A DNA stretch of 64,000 nucleotides, from assembly GCA_965662345.1 (NCBI GenBank), contig CBFIHE010000003.1, forward strand, positions 1-64,000, given 5' to 3'. Source of the DNA: UBA6049 sp965662345. GTDB lineage: Bacteria; Bacteroidota; Bacteroidia; Flavobacteriales_G; Salibacteraceae. The position numbers and the translations under genes are program-made. Of this stretch, positions 26,178 to 34,478 are shown piece after piece. Within the stretch, counting starts at the first letter, position 1. The number at the start of each line of letters is the position of its first letter. Under the pieces are notes generated by a model. The model was given only the letters and a program-made list of their open reading frames with translations, searched no databases and was not told where the DNA came from.

Positions 26178-28547
26178 TTAATGGCGAACCATTAACTTCT
26201 GCTGGTACTCGGCATCGTTTAGGGAGAGGTTCACGATGTAGAGGCCTGTAGCCCATTGAGCAGTACTAAACTGCTGCGTTTCTTGGCCAGTATTGAAAGT
26301 TGTACTATGTACAATACGCCCAAATAAATCAGTAACCGTTAGCATACCGTTACCAGTGGCCCCATCAAAACGTACATTAACCATGTCTTGAGAAGGATTT
26401 GGGAATACAGAAAGAATACCTATTTCAGTATTTTCTTCAAGACCTACACCGTTGTCTGCTACCGTGAAAGACCAAGTCTCACTCCATGGGCCAGGAGAAG
26501 AACCAGTTAGAAGCCTAACTCGCCAATGATAGGTTTCAGATGGGGTGAGTCCAGTTGCTTCATATCGCGTATCAGTACCAGGAGAAAGTGCTATAAAGTC
26601 TTGTGTAACAGATGTTGGATTAGAAAAGGCAGGATCAGTATCAAGCTGCAACTGGTATTGATCGCACGGCATTGGCTTCCAGAATAGCGAGGTGGTTGCT
26701 CCTCTATCCACTAATCCATCGTACGGGTAATCTAATTGAGCCTGGTCTGTAAACGTTCCTGAGATATTTACATCATCTAGGTAGAGGTTATTTCCGCCAC
26801 CAGATTCAAAAACAAATTTGAGCTGAGTAGCATCTCCTATCATACTGCCAGTAAGTGGGAAAGAAACCTCTTCCCAATCTGCATTGGTTTGCGGAGTATA
26901 GTTTCCACCAATTGTACCAGCCGTAGCTAAGGTTCCAGCGAAACGCGCGAAGCGAGGAGTCCATGTTTGACCACAATCTGTACTTGCATAAACGGTTAAC
27001 CTATCACCGTCTGTACTTGTTTTGCGTGCATGTGCGTATTTGAAAGTTACCGTTGCAGAAGTGTATACCGATAAATCCCAAGTAGTTGTTTCTAAGGTGA
27101 ATTCAACATTTTCTGGTGCATTGAAATTCTCCATTTTCACGCACTTGCTACCGTTAAAGCCGTTAGATGAGTTTAAGCCCCAACCGAAGTTAGCAAAATG
27201 GCGATCCTCTAAAGCATACCAATATTCATTGGGTATGAATGAAGTAGACTCAAAGCTCTCTTGCAGTGGCATAGCGTAACCAACAGTTGGTTTAACCATT
27301 ACGTAACCCACCTTCGTTTCAGAGCGTGTTGTTGATCCTTGAGTTGCATTTAAAACAACAGTAAAAGAGCCTCTTGATTTGTATTGTGCTGTAGGATTTT
27401 GATCTATTGATGCCGATGTTTCAGCATTGAAGAAGGTCCACGACCAAGATTCAGCACCATACTCAGACCAGTCTACAAATTCTACAGATTCACCCTCGCA
27501 AATGGTTGGGTCAATTGCACCAAAGTTGGCAGAAACCAAATCGTATACGCCTGTTTGCTGCAGATTTCCAATTGTCCAAAGGTTGCTTCGCTGCGCGATC
27601 GATGAGTTAAGCGTAGCGTGCATTCTGTTTACTTGTCCTTCTGTGAACATGCGATCACAGTTAGCATAATCCATTAAATTCTGTACGTTATCTAAGGAAC
27701 CGCAGCTTACTTGTGAAGTATTGCATGAGCCAAAAGTTCCTACTGTATTGGGTGTATCGGATACGCCATCGTCAAAATTACAATTAGAAGGAATCCCTGG
27801 GTCATTGGTGGGCCCCCATGGGTGACTTAAATTAAGCACGTGTCCCAACTCGTGAGATATGGTGTGCATACCGCTTACGGATGAAGTTCCTATGGAACCT
27901 ACGTATCTATGGTTTGAAATTATACCATCTCTAGATGGAAAGTTATTTGCTCCAGCAGGTAAATAAGCATAAGCAGCAGCACCTGGAGCTCCATTAATTT
28001 GGTTTGTTACCCATATATTGATGTACCTATCTCTAGGCCAGCCGTTTAGTTTAGAGCCGTCATCACCAACATTGGTTTCTGGAGATTGAACACGATCTAT
28101 ACCGTTAGTGGGGTTACCATTAGGGTCTAATTTAGCAAGTCTAAATTCTATTTCTGCATCACCAATGATGTTTTGAAAAGAAGGTACCACCTCACTCAAG
28201 TCTGCATTGCGCGCATTAAAATCTTCGTTTATGATACGTACACAGTCTAATACCTGAGCATCAGATATATTCTCAGGACCATTCATGTGTATGATGTGAA
28301 ATACGATGGGAATAACGTAAGTAGATCTGCCAGTGCGACTATTCTTCTCTACAAAAGATTGCGTAAAAGTCTCAAGCTGTTCATTCGTTGTTCTAATAGA
28401 TTCAACCATTTCTGGGTGTTCATCCATTAGTTGTTCTTGAACCGTGTGTTGGCCACAAAAATGAGGACCTTTTTCCTGAGCGAAAGAGGGTGAAATGAAA
28501 GCACCAATGGCCAAAGCCAAGGCGGTGTAAGTATGTTTGAAAATCAT
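26178..28547 (-). CDS. Secreted M43-type zinc metalloprotease with T9SS domain (paralogue)
   Basis: The 789-residue product has the same plan as its downstream neighbour. A signal peptide ends near SFAQ. The M43 catalytic domain has HELGHVLNLSH and the Met-turn QNLMDYANC, again with Asn at the usual Gly position. PKD-type, jelly-roll-like (NNLYLDDVNISG) and fibronectin-like modules (TPSETYHWRVRLLTG) follow, then a T9SS domain from LSVFPNPSQDMVNV. Gene duplication is clear from the matching domain order and shared motifs, but the sequences have diverged substantially. Secreted peptidases of this kind probably degrade environmental protein. A TATTTTCG box precedes it. Confidence 0.9.
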   Translation of the reverse strand: MIFKHTYTALALAIGAFISPSFAQEKGPHFCGQHTVQEQLMDEHPEMVESIRTTNEQLETFTQSFVEKNSRTGRSTYVIPIVFHIIHMNGPENISDAQVLDCVRIINEDFNARNADLSEVVPSFQNIIGDAEIEFRLAKLDPNGNPTNGIDRVQSPETNVGDDGSKLNGWPRDRYINIWVTNQINGAPGAAAYAYLPAGANNFPSRDGIISNHRYVGSIGTSSVSGMHTISHELGHVLNLSHPWGPTNDPGIPSNCNFDDGVSDTPNTVGTFGSCNTSQVSCGSLDNVQNLMDYANCDRMFTEGQVNRMHATLNSSIAQRSNLWTIGNLQQTGVYDLVSANFGAIDPTICEGESVEFVDWSEYGAESWSWTFFNAETSASIDQNPTAQYKSRGSFTVVLNATQGSTTRSETKVGYVMVKPTVGYAMPLQESFESTSFIPNEYWYALEDRHFANFGWGLNSSNGFNGSKCVKMENFNAPENVEFTLETTTWDLSVYTSATVTFKYAHARKTSTDGDRLTVYASTDCGQTWTPRFARFAGTLATAGTIGGNYTPQTNADWEEVSFPLTGSMIGDATQLKFVFESGGGNNLYLDDVNISGTFTDQAQLDYPYDGLVDRGATTSLFWKPMPCDQYQLQLDTDPAFSNPTSVTQDFIALSPGTDTRYEATGLTPSETYHWRVRLLTGSSPGPWSETWSFTVADNGVGLEENTEIGILSVFPNPSQDMVNVRFDGATGNGMLTVTDLFGRIVHSTTFNTGQETQQFSTAQWATGLYIVNLSLNDAEYQQKLMVRH

Positions 28548-28580
28548 AAAAACTCGTTTGAAAATCTGCTTGAATGAGGC

Positions 28581-28588
28581 CGAAAATA
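28581..28588 (-). promoter_or_regulatory. -7 box of the upstream M43 protease gene
   Basis: TATTTTCG on the minus strand, 33 bases before the ATG. It is the same octamer found before pheS and the PIG-L gene. Confidence 0.45.
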
Positions 28589-28609
28589 CTAAAAATTAAG
28601 TGCTTAAGC

Positions 28610-28625
28610 TGTAATACTTATTACA
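28610..28625. promoter_or_regulatory. 16-base inverted repeat upstream of the protease promoter
   Basis: TGTAATA and TATTACA are separated by two bases. The repeat lies about 22 bases upstream of the protease -7 box and six bases after the SDR stop codon, a position suited to an operator of the protease promoter. No T tract follows, so a terminator is less likely. Confidence 0.3.
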
Positions 28626-28630
28626 CAAGC

Positions 28631-29350
28631 CTACATCTCTCGCACATCTATATTAACGGATTCATAGGCTTCTGGGTTTGTTAGCAAACGAGATAGCTTG
28701 GGTGCTACATCATCAGGTGAAGTTAGCTCACCTTTGTTTTTTAGGTCTACAAAATCTTGATGCCTGCTAAAGTCAGATGCATTGGAACTACGTATTTCTA
28801 CTTGCATCTCTGTATCAATAATTCCAGGAGCTACAGAGAATATACGAGCCGTTCCGTTGGTAATGCCTTGTTCGTGCGCAACGGTTCTGCTAAAATGGTC
28901 AACAGCCGCTTTGCTGGCGCAGTAAGGTGCCCAGGCGTCAATTTCGTACGAGGCCGCTCCCGAGCTAATATTGAGAATTGTGCAAGGAATATCAGTGTTA
29001 TTTAAAGCGCTCAAAAACCGATTGGTCAGCACCATAACAGCACCTACATTAATTCTAGATAAATGCAGAAGGGCGTCATCATCTGCTGTTCCTATTCGTT
29101 TAACATCACCAATTACTCCTGCATTGTTTACTAGACTTGCTCGCGTGCAACCTTCTGGAAGGGTAAATTGAGTTTGCTTGAGCACTTCTTCATTTGCTAA
29201 GTCTGCCTGTATATGAGTGTAGCGTTTGTGTGACAACGTATTTCGCCTTGCAAAACCAACTACTTTGCAAGTAGCATCCGTATCTAAAAAGTGCTGCGCC
29301 AAGGCTTTACCTATGCCGCTGCTTGTTCCAGTAATAAATATGCAATGCAT
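28631..29350 (-). CDS. Short-chain dehydrogenase, sepiapterin reductase-like
   Basis: The 239-residue NADP-type SDR has the cofactor motif TGTSSGIG near residue 8, NNAG at 75-78, and the catalytic Ser in ISSGA with Tyr143 and Lys147 in YCASKAA. Beyond the generic SDR motifs, the stretches NNAGVIGDV, APGIIDTEMQ and LKNKGELTSPDDVAPKL closely resemble sepiapterin reductase and the related benzil reductases. Sepiapterin reductase makes the last step of tetrahydrobiopterin synthesis, and genes for the two earlier enzymes occur at 58.8-59.9 kb. The specific substrate is inference. The start overlaps the ktrA-like stop by one base (TAATG), so the genes are coupled. Confidence 0.85.
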   Translation of the reverse strand: MHCIFITGTSSGIGKALAQHFLDTDATCKVVGFARRNTLSHKRYTHIQADLANEEVLKQTQFTLPEGCTRASLVNNAGVIGDVKRIGTADDDALLHLSRINVGAVMVLTNRFLSALNNTDIPCTILNISSGAASYEIDAWAPYCASKAAVDHFSRTVAHEQGITNGTARIFSVAPGIIDTEMQVEIRSSNASDFSRHQDFVDLKNKGELTSPDDVAPKLSRLLTNPEAYESVNIDVREM

Positions 29351-30039
29351 TAATTAATGTCTATGAATTTTTCAATGTCTTTAATTCTTCCGAAGGCCAT
29401 GAGTGTATCACTCTCTTGAATAACGGTGCTACTAGATGGTACACCCAAAACGTGTTGCGCTTTGCACATTTCACCGTTTTTCTCCTCGTCAAACTCACGC
29501 TTAATGGTAATTACTGTAAGCTTATACTTATCTCGTAAGCCAATATTATCTAGCGTTCTACCTACAATTCCCTTAGGAGCTTTTATTTCTACAATCTCAT
29601 AATCATCTGGCAATTGCAAGAAGCTGAGAATGTTAGGGTTAATGAGTCGTTCTGCTACAACAGTACCTACCTCATCTTCTGGAGATAGAATTTCTGATAC
29701 ACCCATCTGCTCTAGAATCATTCGTTGTTGCGGACTATTTGCTCGAGCAATTACGCGCTTTATTCCCAATTCATTTAGGTAAACAACAGTGAGCAGCAAT
29801 GCTTCAAAGTTTTCGCCAATGGCTACCACAACGGCTTCCATATCTTTTATGCCCTGGCTTATAAGCGCTTTTTTATCTGTTGAATCTAAGGTTACGGCAT
29901 AGGCAACCTCATCTTTAATTTTTTCAATGTGCTGCTGATTATTGTCAATAGCCAAAACTTCTGCTCCGCGTTCTGAAAGCTTTCTGGCGATAGCCGTTCC
30001 AAATTGGCCTAAGCCGATTACCGCATACTTGTAACCCAT
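29350..30039 (-). CDS. Potassium channel/transporter regulatory subunit (KtrA/TrkA type)
   Basis: The 229-residue soluble protein has an N-terminal RCK domain with the Rossmann motif VIGLGQFGTAIARKL and the acidic AIDNN after strand 2, and a C-terminal RCK_C domain (about 135-229). Such proteins gate K+ uptake by binding ATP/ADP or NAD(H) and, in some, cyclic di-AMP at RCK_C. The membrane partner (KtrB/TrkH) is not in the window. It lies four bases after the metabolic gene upstream and is coupled to the SDR gene downstream. Confidence 0.92.
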   Translation of the reverse strand: MGYKYAVIGLGQFGTAIARKLSERGAEVLAIDNNQQHIEKIKDEVAYAVTLDSTDKKALISQGIKDMEAVVVAIGENFEALLLTVVYLNELGIKRVIARANSPQQRMILEQMGVSEILSPEDEVGTVVAERLINPNILSFLQLPDDYEIVEIKAPKGIVGRTLDNIGLRDKYKLTVITIKREFDEEKNGEMCKAQHVLGVPSSSTVIQESDTLMAFGRIKDIEKFIDIN

Positions 30040-30043
30040 CTTC

Positions 30044-31204
30044 TTATAGTTTATCCAATGCTTGAGTTAAATCTAACTTGAGGTCTTCAATATCTTCAAT
30101 ACCAATACTCAAGCGTATCAAAGAGTCTGAAATTCCCGATTTTTCTCTTTCTTCTTTTGGTATAGATGCGTGGGTCATGGTGGCGGGGTGTCCAATTAAC
30201 GATTCTACTCCTCCTAAAGATTCTGCAAGAGTAAATACTTGGGTTGATGCTGCCAAGTGTTGTGCATCTGAGAGTAAATCAGATTTTAAAGAAAACGATA
30301 ACATACCTCCAAAACCTCGCATCTGTTTTAGTGCAATTTCATGATTAGGATGGTGCTTAAAACCTGGCCAATAGACACAATCTACAAGCGGGTGCTCTAC
30401 CAGCCAATGGGCAAGAGCCTCTCCGTTTTCGCAGTGTCGCTGCATGCGAAGGTGAAGGGTTTTAATACCGCGAAGGGTTAAAAAACAATCCATAGGACCA
30501 GGTACTGCTCCTGAAGTGTTTTGAATACGGTAAATCTCTTTGGCGATCCGTTCGCTTTTTGTCACTAAAGCCCCCATCACCACATCGCTATGGCCTCCCA
30601 AGTACTTGGTGGCCGAGTGCATTACAAGATCTGCTCCCATATCCAGCGGATTTTGTAAAAAAGGAGTAGCAAATGTGTTGTCTACTGCCAGCAAGGCATT
30701 TGCTTGCTGCGATACCTTGGCCATCGCTTTGATATCAATAATATTCATCTTTGGGTTTGTGGGGGTTTCTACCCAAATCAACGTGGTTTTGCTAGAAACA
30801 TGTGCTCTTACAACATCGGCATTGCCCATGGGAAGAAACGTAAATGAGATACCATATTGCTCAAATACAGATGTGAATAAGCGATAGGTGCCTCCGTATA
30901 AATCGCTGGTGCTTATGACTTCATCTCCAGGCTTTAGCATCTTGATTACAGCGTCAATGGCTGCTAATCCGCTACCAAAGCAGGCTCCGTAATTTCCGTT
31001 CTCAATAGCTGCAAGGTTTTGCTCTAAAGCTTGTCTCGTGGGATTCTGAGTGCGCGAATACGCAAAGCCCTTATGCTTACCAATTTCTTCTTGCTCATAG
31101 GTAGAGGTTTGGTAGATAGGGGTCATTACCGCCCCAGTTGCTGAGTCGGGCTTAAGCCCACCATGAATGGCCTTGGTTCCAAATTTATGCGGTGTACGTT
31201 TCAT
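30044..31204 (-). CDS. Cystathionine gamma-synthase / gamma-lyase family PLP enzyme
   Basis: The 386-residue enzyme belongs to the trans-sulfuration (Cys/Met metabolism) PLP family. The cofactor lysine is in HSATKYLGGHSDVVMG, the ring-stacking Tyr in DLYGGTYRL, and the phosphate-binding tyrosine in AYSRTQNPTRQALE. These motifs do not separate cystathionine gamma-synthase, cystathionine lyase and methionine gamma-lyase. It is in a minus-strand operon between a flippase-like membrane protein and a KtrA-like protein, which gives no further hint. Confidence 0.92.
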   Translation of the reverse strand: MKRTPHKFGTKAIHGGLKPDSATGAVMTPIYQTSTYEQEEIGKHKGFAYSRTQNPTRQALEQNLAAIENGNYGACFGSGLAAIDAVIKMLKPGDEVISTSDLYGGTYRLFTSVFEQYGISFTFLPMGNADVVRAHVSSKTTLIWVETPTNPKMNIIDIKAMAKVSQQANALLAVDNTFATPFLQNPLDMGADLVMHSATKYLGGHSDVVMGALVTKSERIAKEIYRIQNTSGAVPGPMDCFLTLRGIKTLHLRMQRHCENGEALAHWLVEHPLVDCVYWPGFKHHPNHEIALKQMRGFGGMLSFSLKSDLLSDAQHLAASTQVFTLAESLGGVESLIGHPATMTHASIPKEEREKSGISDSLIRLSIGIEDIEDLKLDLTQALDKL

Positions 31205-31232
31205 ACGGAAGAATCGTTCGCTGGCGAAGGTA

Positions 31233-32354
31233 TCAATTGCTTGGCTTTTTGAAAGAGATCAATTTACGCTTAAGGTAAACCCGTTGAATCCATCTTGGTA
31301 GGATTATGGCACCAATGAACAAGTACGGATAATAGGTATATAGCCTCCAAATAATGGCTACTACAATGGCGAGTCCTAGTGGGTTTTGTGATGCACCTTC
31401 AAAGTATTCAAAAAGAAAGCTCTCAAAGGCGAGTTGAGCAACTCCTTCTCCACCGGGTGTAGGGCTTATGAGCATAATGACCCACATAATGAGTTGACGA
31501 GCAAGAATAATGAGGTTATCCATAAAGGTGAATGAGGTAAACGCTAGCATTATGAAGTTTGCCGTTAAATAACGAGCAGTCCACGAAAGAGCCGTGGCAG
31601 TGAAAGTAGATACCCAAAAAGATGAAGACTCACTGCGTAATTCTTTAGAGGTAGTGATGATATCGTTTCCTGTTTCATAGGCTCCTTTTAACCATCTGCG
31701 TAATGGTTTAAATAAGAAAATGAATACCAGTAGCCTCTTTAGACCTTTAGGGTTAATGAGAATACCAAAGGCGATGAAGGAAATAAGTAGCATGATGAAA
31801 CCATAGCCGATCCAAAAAACTTGCTGAATACCTAACTCGCTTCCCAGTACACTAAAGGTCTCAATATTATCTGGAAAAAGCACATCGGTACCCACAATCA
31901 TGAAGAGTAGAGGTACCATAACCACATAAAAAAGCTCATCTAAAAATGCAGTGGTCATTACTACAGCAGTGCTTTTACCAACACTTAACTTTTCTTTATT
32001 CAAAATGAAAATAGCTACTCCAGAGCCCCCAACCACGCTTGGTGTTATGGCCGAAGAGAATTCCCACAACATGATGTCATCAAATACATTTCTCCAAGTA
32101 ATAGACCGTCCACTTAGTATACGTAGGCGAAGCATGTATCCAAAATCTCTGAAAGCAACCATCAAAAGGGCCATCAAAAGCCAAAAAATAGAAGCCCATC
32201 CAAATTGAACAGCTGAAAAAGCCTCAAAATGAACATCAGTGTAGAGCTTATATCCAGCTACACCAAGTCCGATCACAATTGGAATAGCGATTCTTCTTGG
32301 ATTCAGAAGTTGTCTTAACGGACTCTGTTTCTTTTTTCGTTTTACTTGTGCCAT
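31233..32354 (-). CDS. Lysylphosphatidylglycerol synthase TM-region/UPF0104 family membrane protein
   Basis: The 373-residue protein has a basic N-terminus (AQVKRKKKQSPLRQ) and about eight membrane helices. The pattern matches the UPF0104/YbhN/AglD family, with SAITPSVVGGSGVAIFILNKEKL and ISPTPGGEGVAQLAF; the PTPGG motif is highly conserved. Family members resemble the flippase half of MprF, and a role in lipid or glycolipid handling is usually proposed. The substrate is unknown. It is the first gene of the minus-strand operon ending at 28631. Confidence 0.88.
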   Translation of the reverse strand: MAQVKRKKKQSPLRQLLNPRRIAIPIVIGLGVAGYKLYTDVHFEAFSAVQFGWASIFWLLMALLMVAFRDFGYMLRLRILSGRSITWRNVFDDIMLWEFSSAITPSVVGGSGVAIFILNKEKLSVGKSTAVVMTTAFLDELFYVVMVPLLFMIVGTDVLFPDNIETFSVLGSELGIQQVFWIGYGFIMLLISFIAFGILINPKGLKRLLVFIFLFKPLRRWLKGAYETGNDIITTSKELRSESSSFWVSTFTATALSWTARYLTANFIMLAFTSFTFMDNLIILARQLIMWVIMLISPTPGGEGVAQLAFESFLFEYFEGASQNPLGLAIVVAIIWRLYTYYPYLFIGAIILPRWIQRVYLKRKLISFKKPSN

Positions 32355-32453
32355 GGGCCTTAACAGCCTACGAAGTTACACACGTAGTACTCATAGAATA
32401 TGACCTATGACAGTTAATTAATCTCTGTACTTTTAGAATTAAATCTTTGGCTC

Positions 32454-34121
32454 ATGAAACGTTTGGCAATCATTGGTCTCTTGCTCATCTTCCTTTTGTT
32501 CATGTTGAGGTTTGCCTTTGGGTATTGGCTGAACAGCAGACTTACTTCACACCTCAACAACAGATCAGAAAGGTTGTACGATGTACAATATTCCAACTTA
32601 GATTTTTCAATCATACAAGGCTCTGTTTGGTTGAATGACTTTGAACTAATCCCTAGACCTGAAGTAGTGAATGACCTTGTTGCCAAAAAGCAGAACCCAG
32701 AGTTGGTTATGCATTTAGAGGTAGGACATGTTGAACTGGTTTCTCTGGATTACTTTAGATTGGCCAAGAATGAGTTACTAGTAGAGAATATACTTATTGA
32801 AAACCCATCTGTTCAGCTGTTTCTTCTGCCCAAACCAGACCAACCAGATTCTACACTCCCTGCACCGCATGCAAGAGAATTCTCTTACTCCCGTATTGCT
32901 TTGCAATCTTTTGAAATATTGGATGCAGAAACGAAGGTTTTTAAGGTATCAAAAGCAGATACCTCTGTTTTTGGCACTATGAATGATTTTGATTTTTTAG
33001 TGAAGGGATTCTCCTATGTTGGCACTGACGGAAAAGCTCCTGTAGAGGTTTTAGATGTGGAATTAAGTGCGGCAGAAGTTCGCCTAGATGATTTAGCGGG
33101 TCATGTTCTTACGCTAGACTCAATGAACTTAGACTTCTTAAAAAACACGTTAGTGCTAAAAGCAGGAACTTTTGAGCCTGTTCAAAGTGTAGAGGAGTTT
33201 GATCAATCAACACCCGTGCGTAAACCATACTTTAGTTATACTTTTCAAGAAATGGTCTTAAGTGATGTGGCTTACGAGCTTGCATTGTATCAAGAATGGA
33301 AAGCGAAACATCTGCATTTAGATGGCTTTGAGGCCTCGATTTACATTAATAATAGTAAGCCATTTCCTGAAGGCAAGAAATTTGACTTTATTACTTCTAA
33401 AATTAGATCTATTCCCTCTCCAGTGGCACTGGATAGTATATCGCTTTCTAATTGTTCTTTTACCTATCAGCTACCAGGGAAAGAACTGGAAAGAAGGGCT
33501 GCCCTGTATTTCGAAAGAATAAATGGATTCATAAATGGATTCACTAATTTATTAGATACCACAAAAGCTCACGAGTATATAGAAGCCAACATTTCTTGCG
33601 TACCGCATGCAACGGGAAAAGTTCAATCGTATTGGAAGTTTGATTTGCTCGACCCTCATGATCACTTTGAAGTTGATCTCACACTTACAGATGCAGACCT
33701 GGTCAAGTTCAATAGCATCATAGAGAGAACTACACATGTTCATGTGGCATCTGGGAATATCCCCAAATTAGAATTTGCTATGAGAGGAGATACTAGAAAA
33801 GCAGCTGGTACTGCCTATTACGAGTTGAACTCCATGGACCTGAGGATGAACGCGGTTAAGGATGCTAAAAAATCAGAAAAGAAGTTTTTGTCATTTGTAG
33901 TCAATAACGTTGTTCGTGCCAAGCACGAAGAGTCTAGGCATTTCCGTGCGAAGTTTACCATTAACAGAGGAGAACAAACCTCTTTCTTCAAATTTGTTTG
34001 GGAGGGTCTTCAAGCTGGCCTTAAAAACGGCTTTATGCACAACACCTATAAAAAAGAATTAAGGGAACAAAAGAATGCAGAGAACAAGCACGAAAACGGT
34101 CTGTTCAAAAAGAAAAGTTAG
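32454..34121 (+). CDS. AsmA/DUF748-like membrane-anchored protein
   Basis: A single N-terminal membrane helix (LAIIGLLLIFLLFMLRFAFG) is followed by a long beta-rich periplasmic part of about 530 residues. Repeated pieces such as VEYSNLDF-type and VENILIENPSVQLFLL recall AsmA/DUF748 proteins, which bridge or organise the envelope and are linked to lipid transport. The C-terminus is basic (NTYKKELREQKNAENK). The match is by architecture rather than by a sure motif. AATCTTTG lies four bases before the ATG, so a near-leaderless message is possible. The ArsC-like gene follows after three bases. Confidence 0.65.
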   Translation: MKRLAIIGLLLIFLLFMLRFAFGYWLNSRLTSHLNNRSERLYDVQYSNLDFSIIQGSVWLNDFELIPRPEVVNDLVAKKQNPELVMHLEVGHVELVSLDYFRLAKNELLVENILIENPSVQLFLLPKPDQPDSTLPAPHAREFSYSRIALQSFEILDAETKVFKVSKADTSVFGTMNDFDFLVKGFSYVGTDGKAPVEVLDVELSAAEVRLDDLAGHVLTLDSMNLDFLKNTLVLKAGTFEPVQSVEEFDQSTPVRKPYFSYTFQEMVLSDVAYELALYQEWKAKHLHLDGFEASIYINNSKPFPEGKKFDFITSKIRSIPSPVALDSISLSNCSFTYQLPGKELERRAALYFERINGFINGFTNLLDTTKAHEYIEANISCVPHATGKVQSYWKFDLLDPHDHFEVDLTLTDADLVKFNSIIERTTHVHVASGNIPKLEFAMRGDTRKAAGTAYYELNSMDLRMNAVKDAKKSEKKFLSFVVNNVVRAKHEESRHFRAKFTINRGEQTSFFKFVWEGLQAGLKNGFMHNTYKKELREQKNAENKHENGLFKKKS

Positions 34122-34124
34122 CTC

Positions 34125-34478
34125 ATGAATAACATCATGTTTCATCTCTCAACGTGTAACACGTGTCAACGAATTATCAAAGAAACGAGAGCCGAAGAAA
34201 AATTGGAACTCCAAGACATTAAGACCAATCCCGTTACAGAATCTCAGCTAGCCAAATTGGTTGAGCTAGCAGGCTCTCATGAAGCTTTATTTAGTCGCAG
34301 AGCGATGAAATTCAGAAGCATGGGACTGCACGAAATGGACCTCACAGAAGCAGATTATCGCAAGTATATGTTAGAAGAGTACACGTTTCTAAAGCGACCT
34401 GTTGCTGTTGTAAACGGAGAGATTTTTATTGGCAATAGCAAAAAAGTGGTTGCCAAACTTGCAGAGGCTTTGGGTTAA
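34125..34478 (+). CDS. ArsC/Spx family protein (arsenate reductase-like)
   Basis: The 117-residue protein has the thioredoxin-like ArsC fold with STCNTCQRII near the N-terminus, giving Cys-x-x-Cys, and the C-terminal stretch FLKRPVAVVNGEIFIGNSKK with its conserved cis-proline region. True ArsC enzymes use one of these Cys and nearby arginines; whether this protein reduces arsenate or is a Spx/YffB-like thiol protein cannot be told. It ends directly at the helicase start (no gap), so it belongs to the repair-gene transcript. Confidence 0.85.
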   Translation: MNNIMFHLSTCNTCQRIIKETRAEEKLELQDIKTNPVTESQLAKLVELAGSHEALFSRRAMKFRSMGLHEMDLTEADYRKYMLEEYTFLKRPVAVVNGEIFIGNSKKVVAKLAEALG

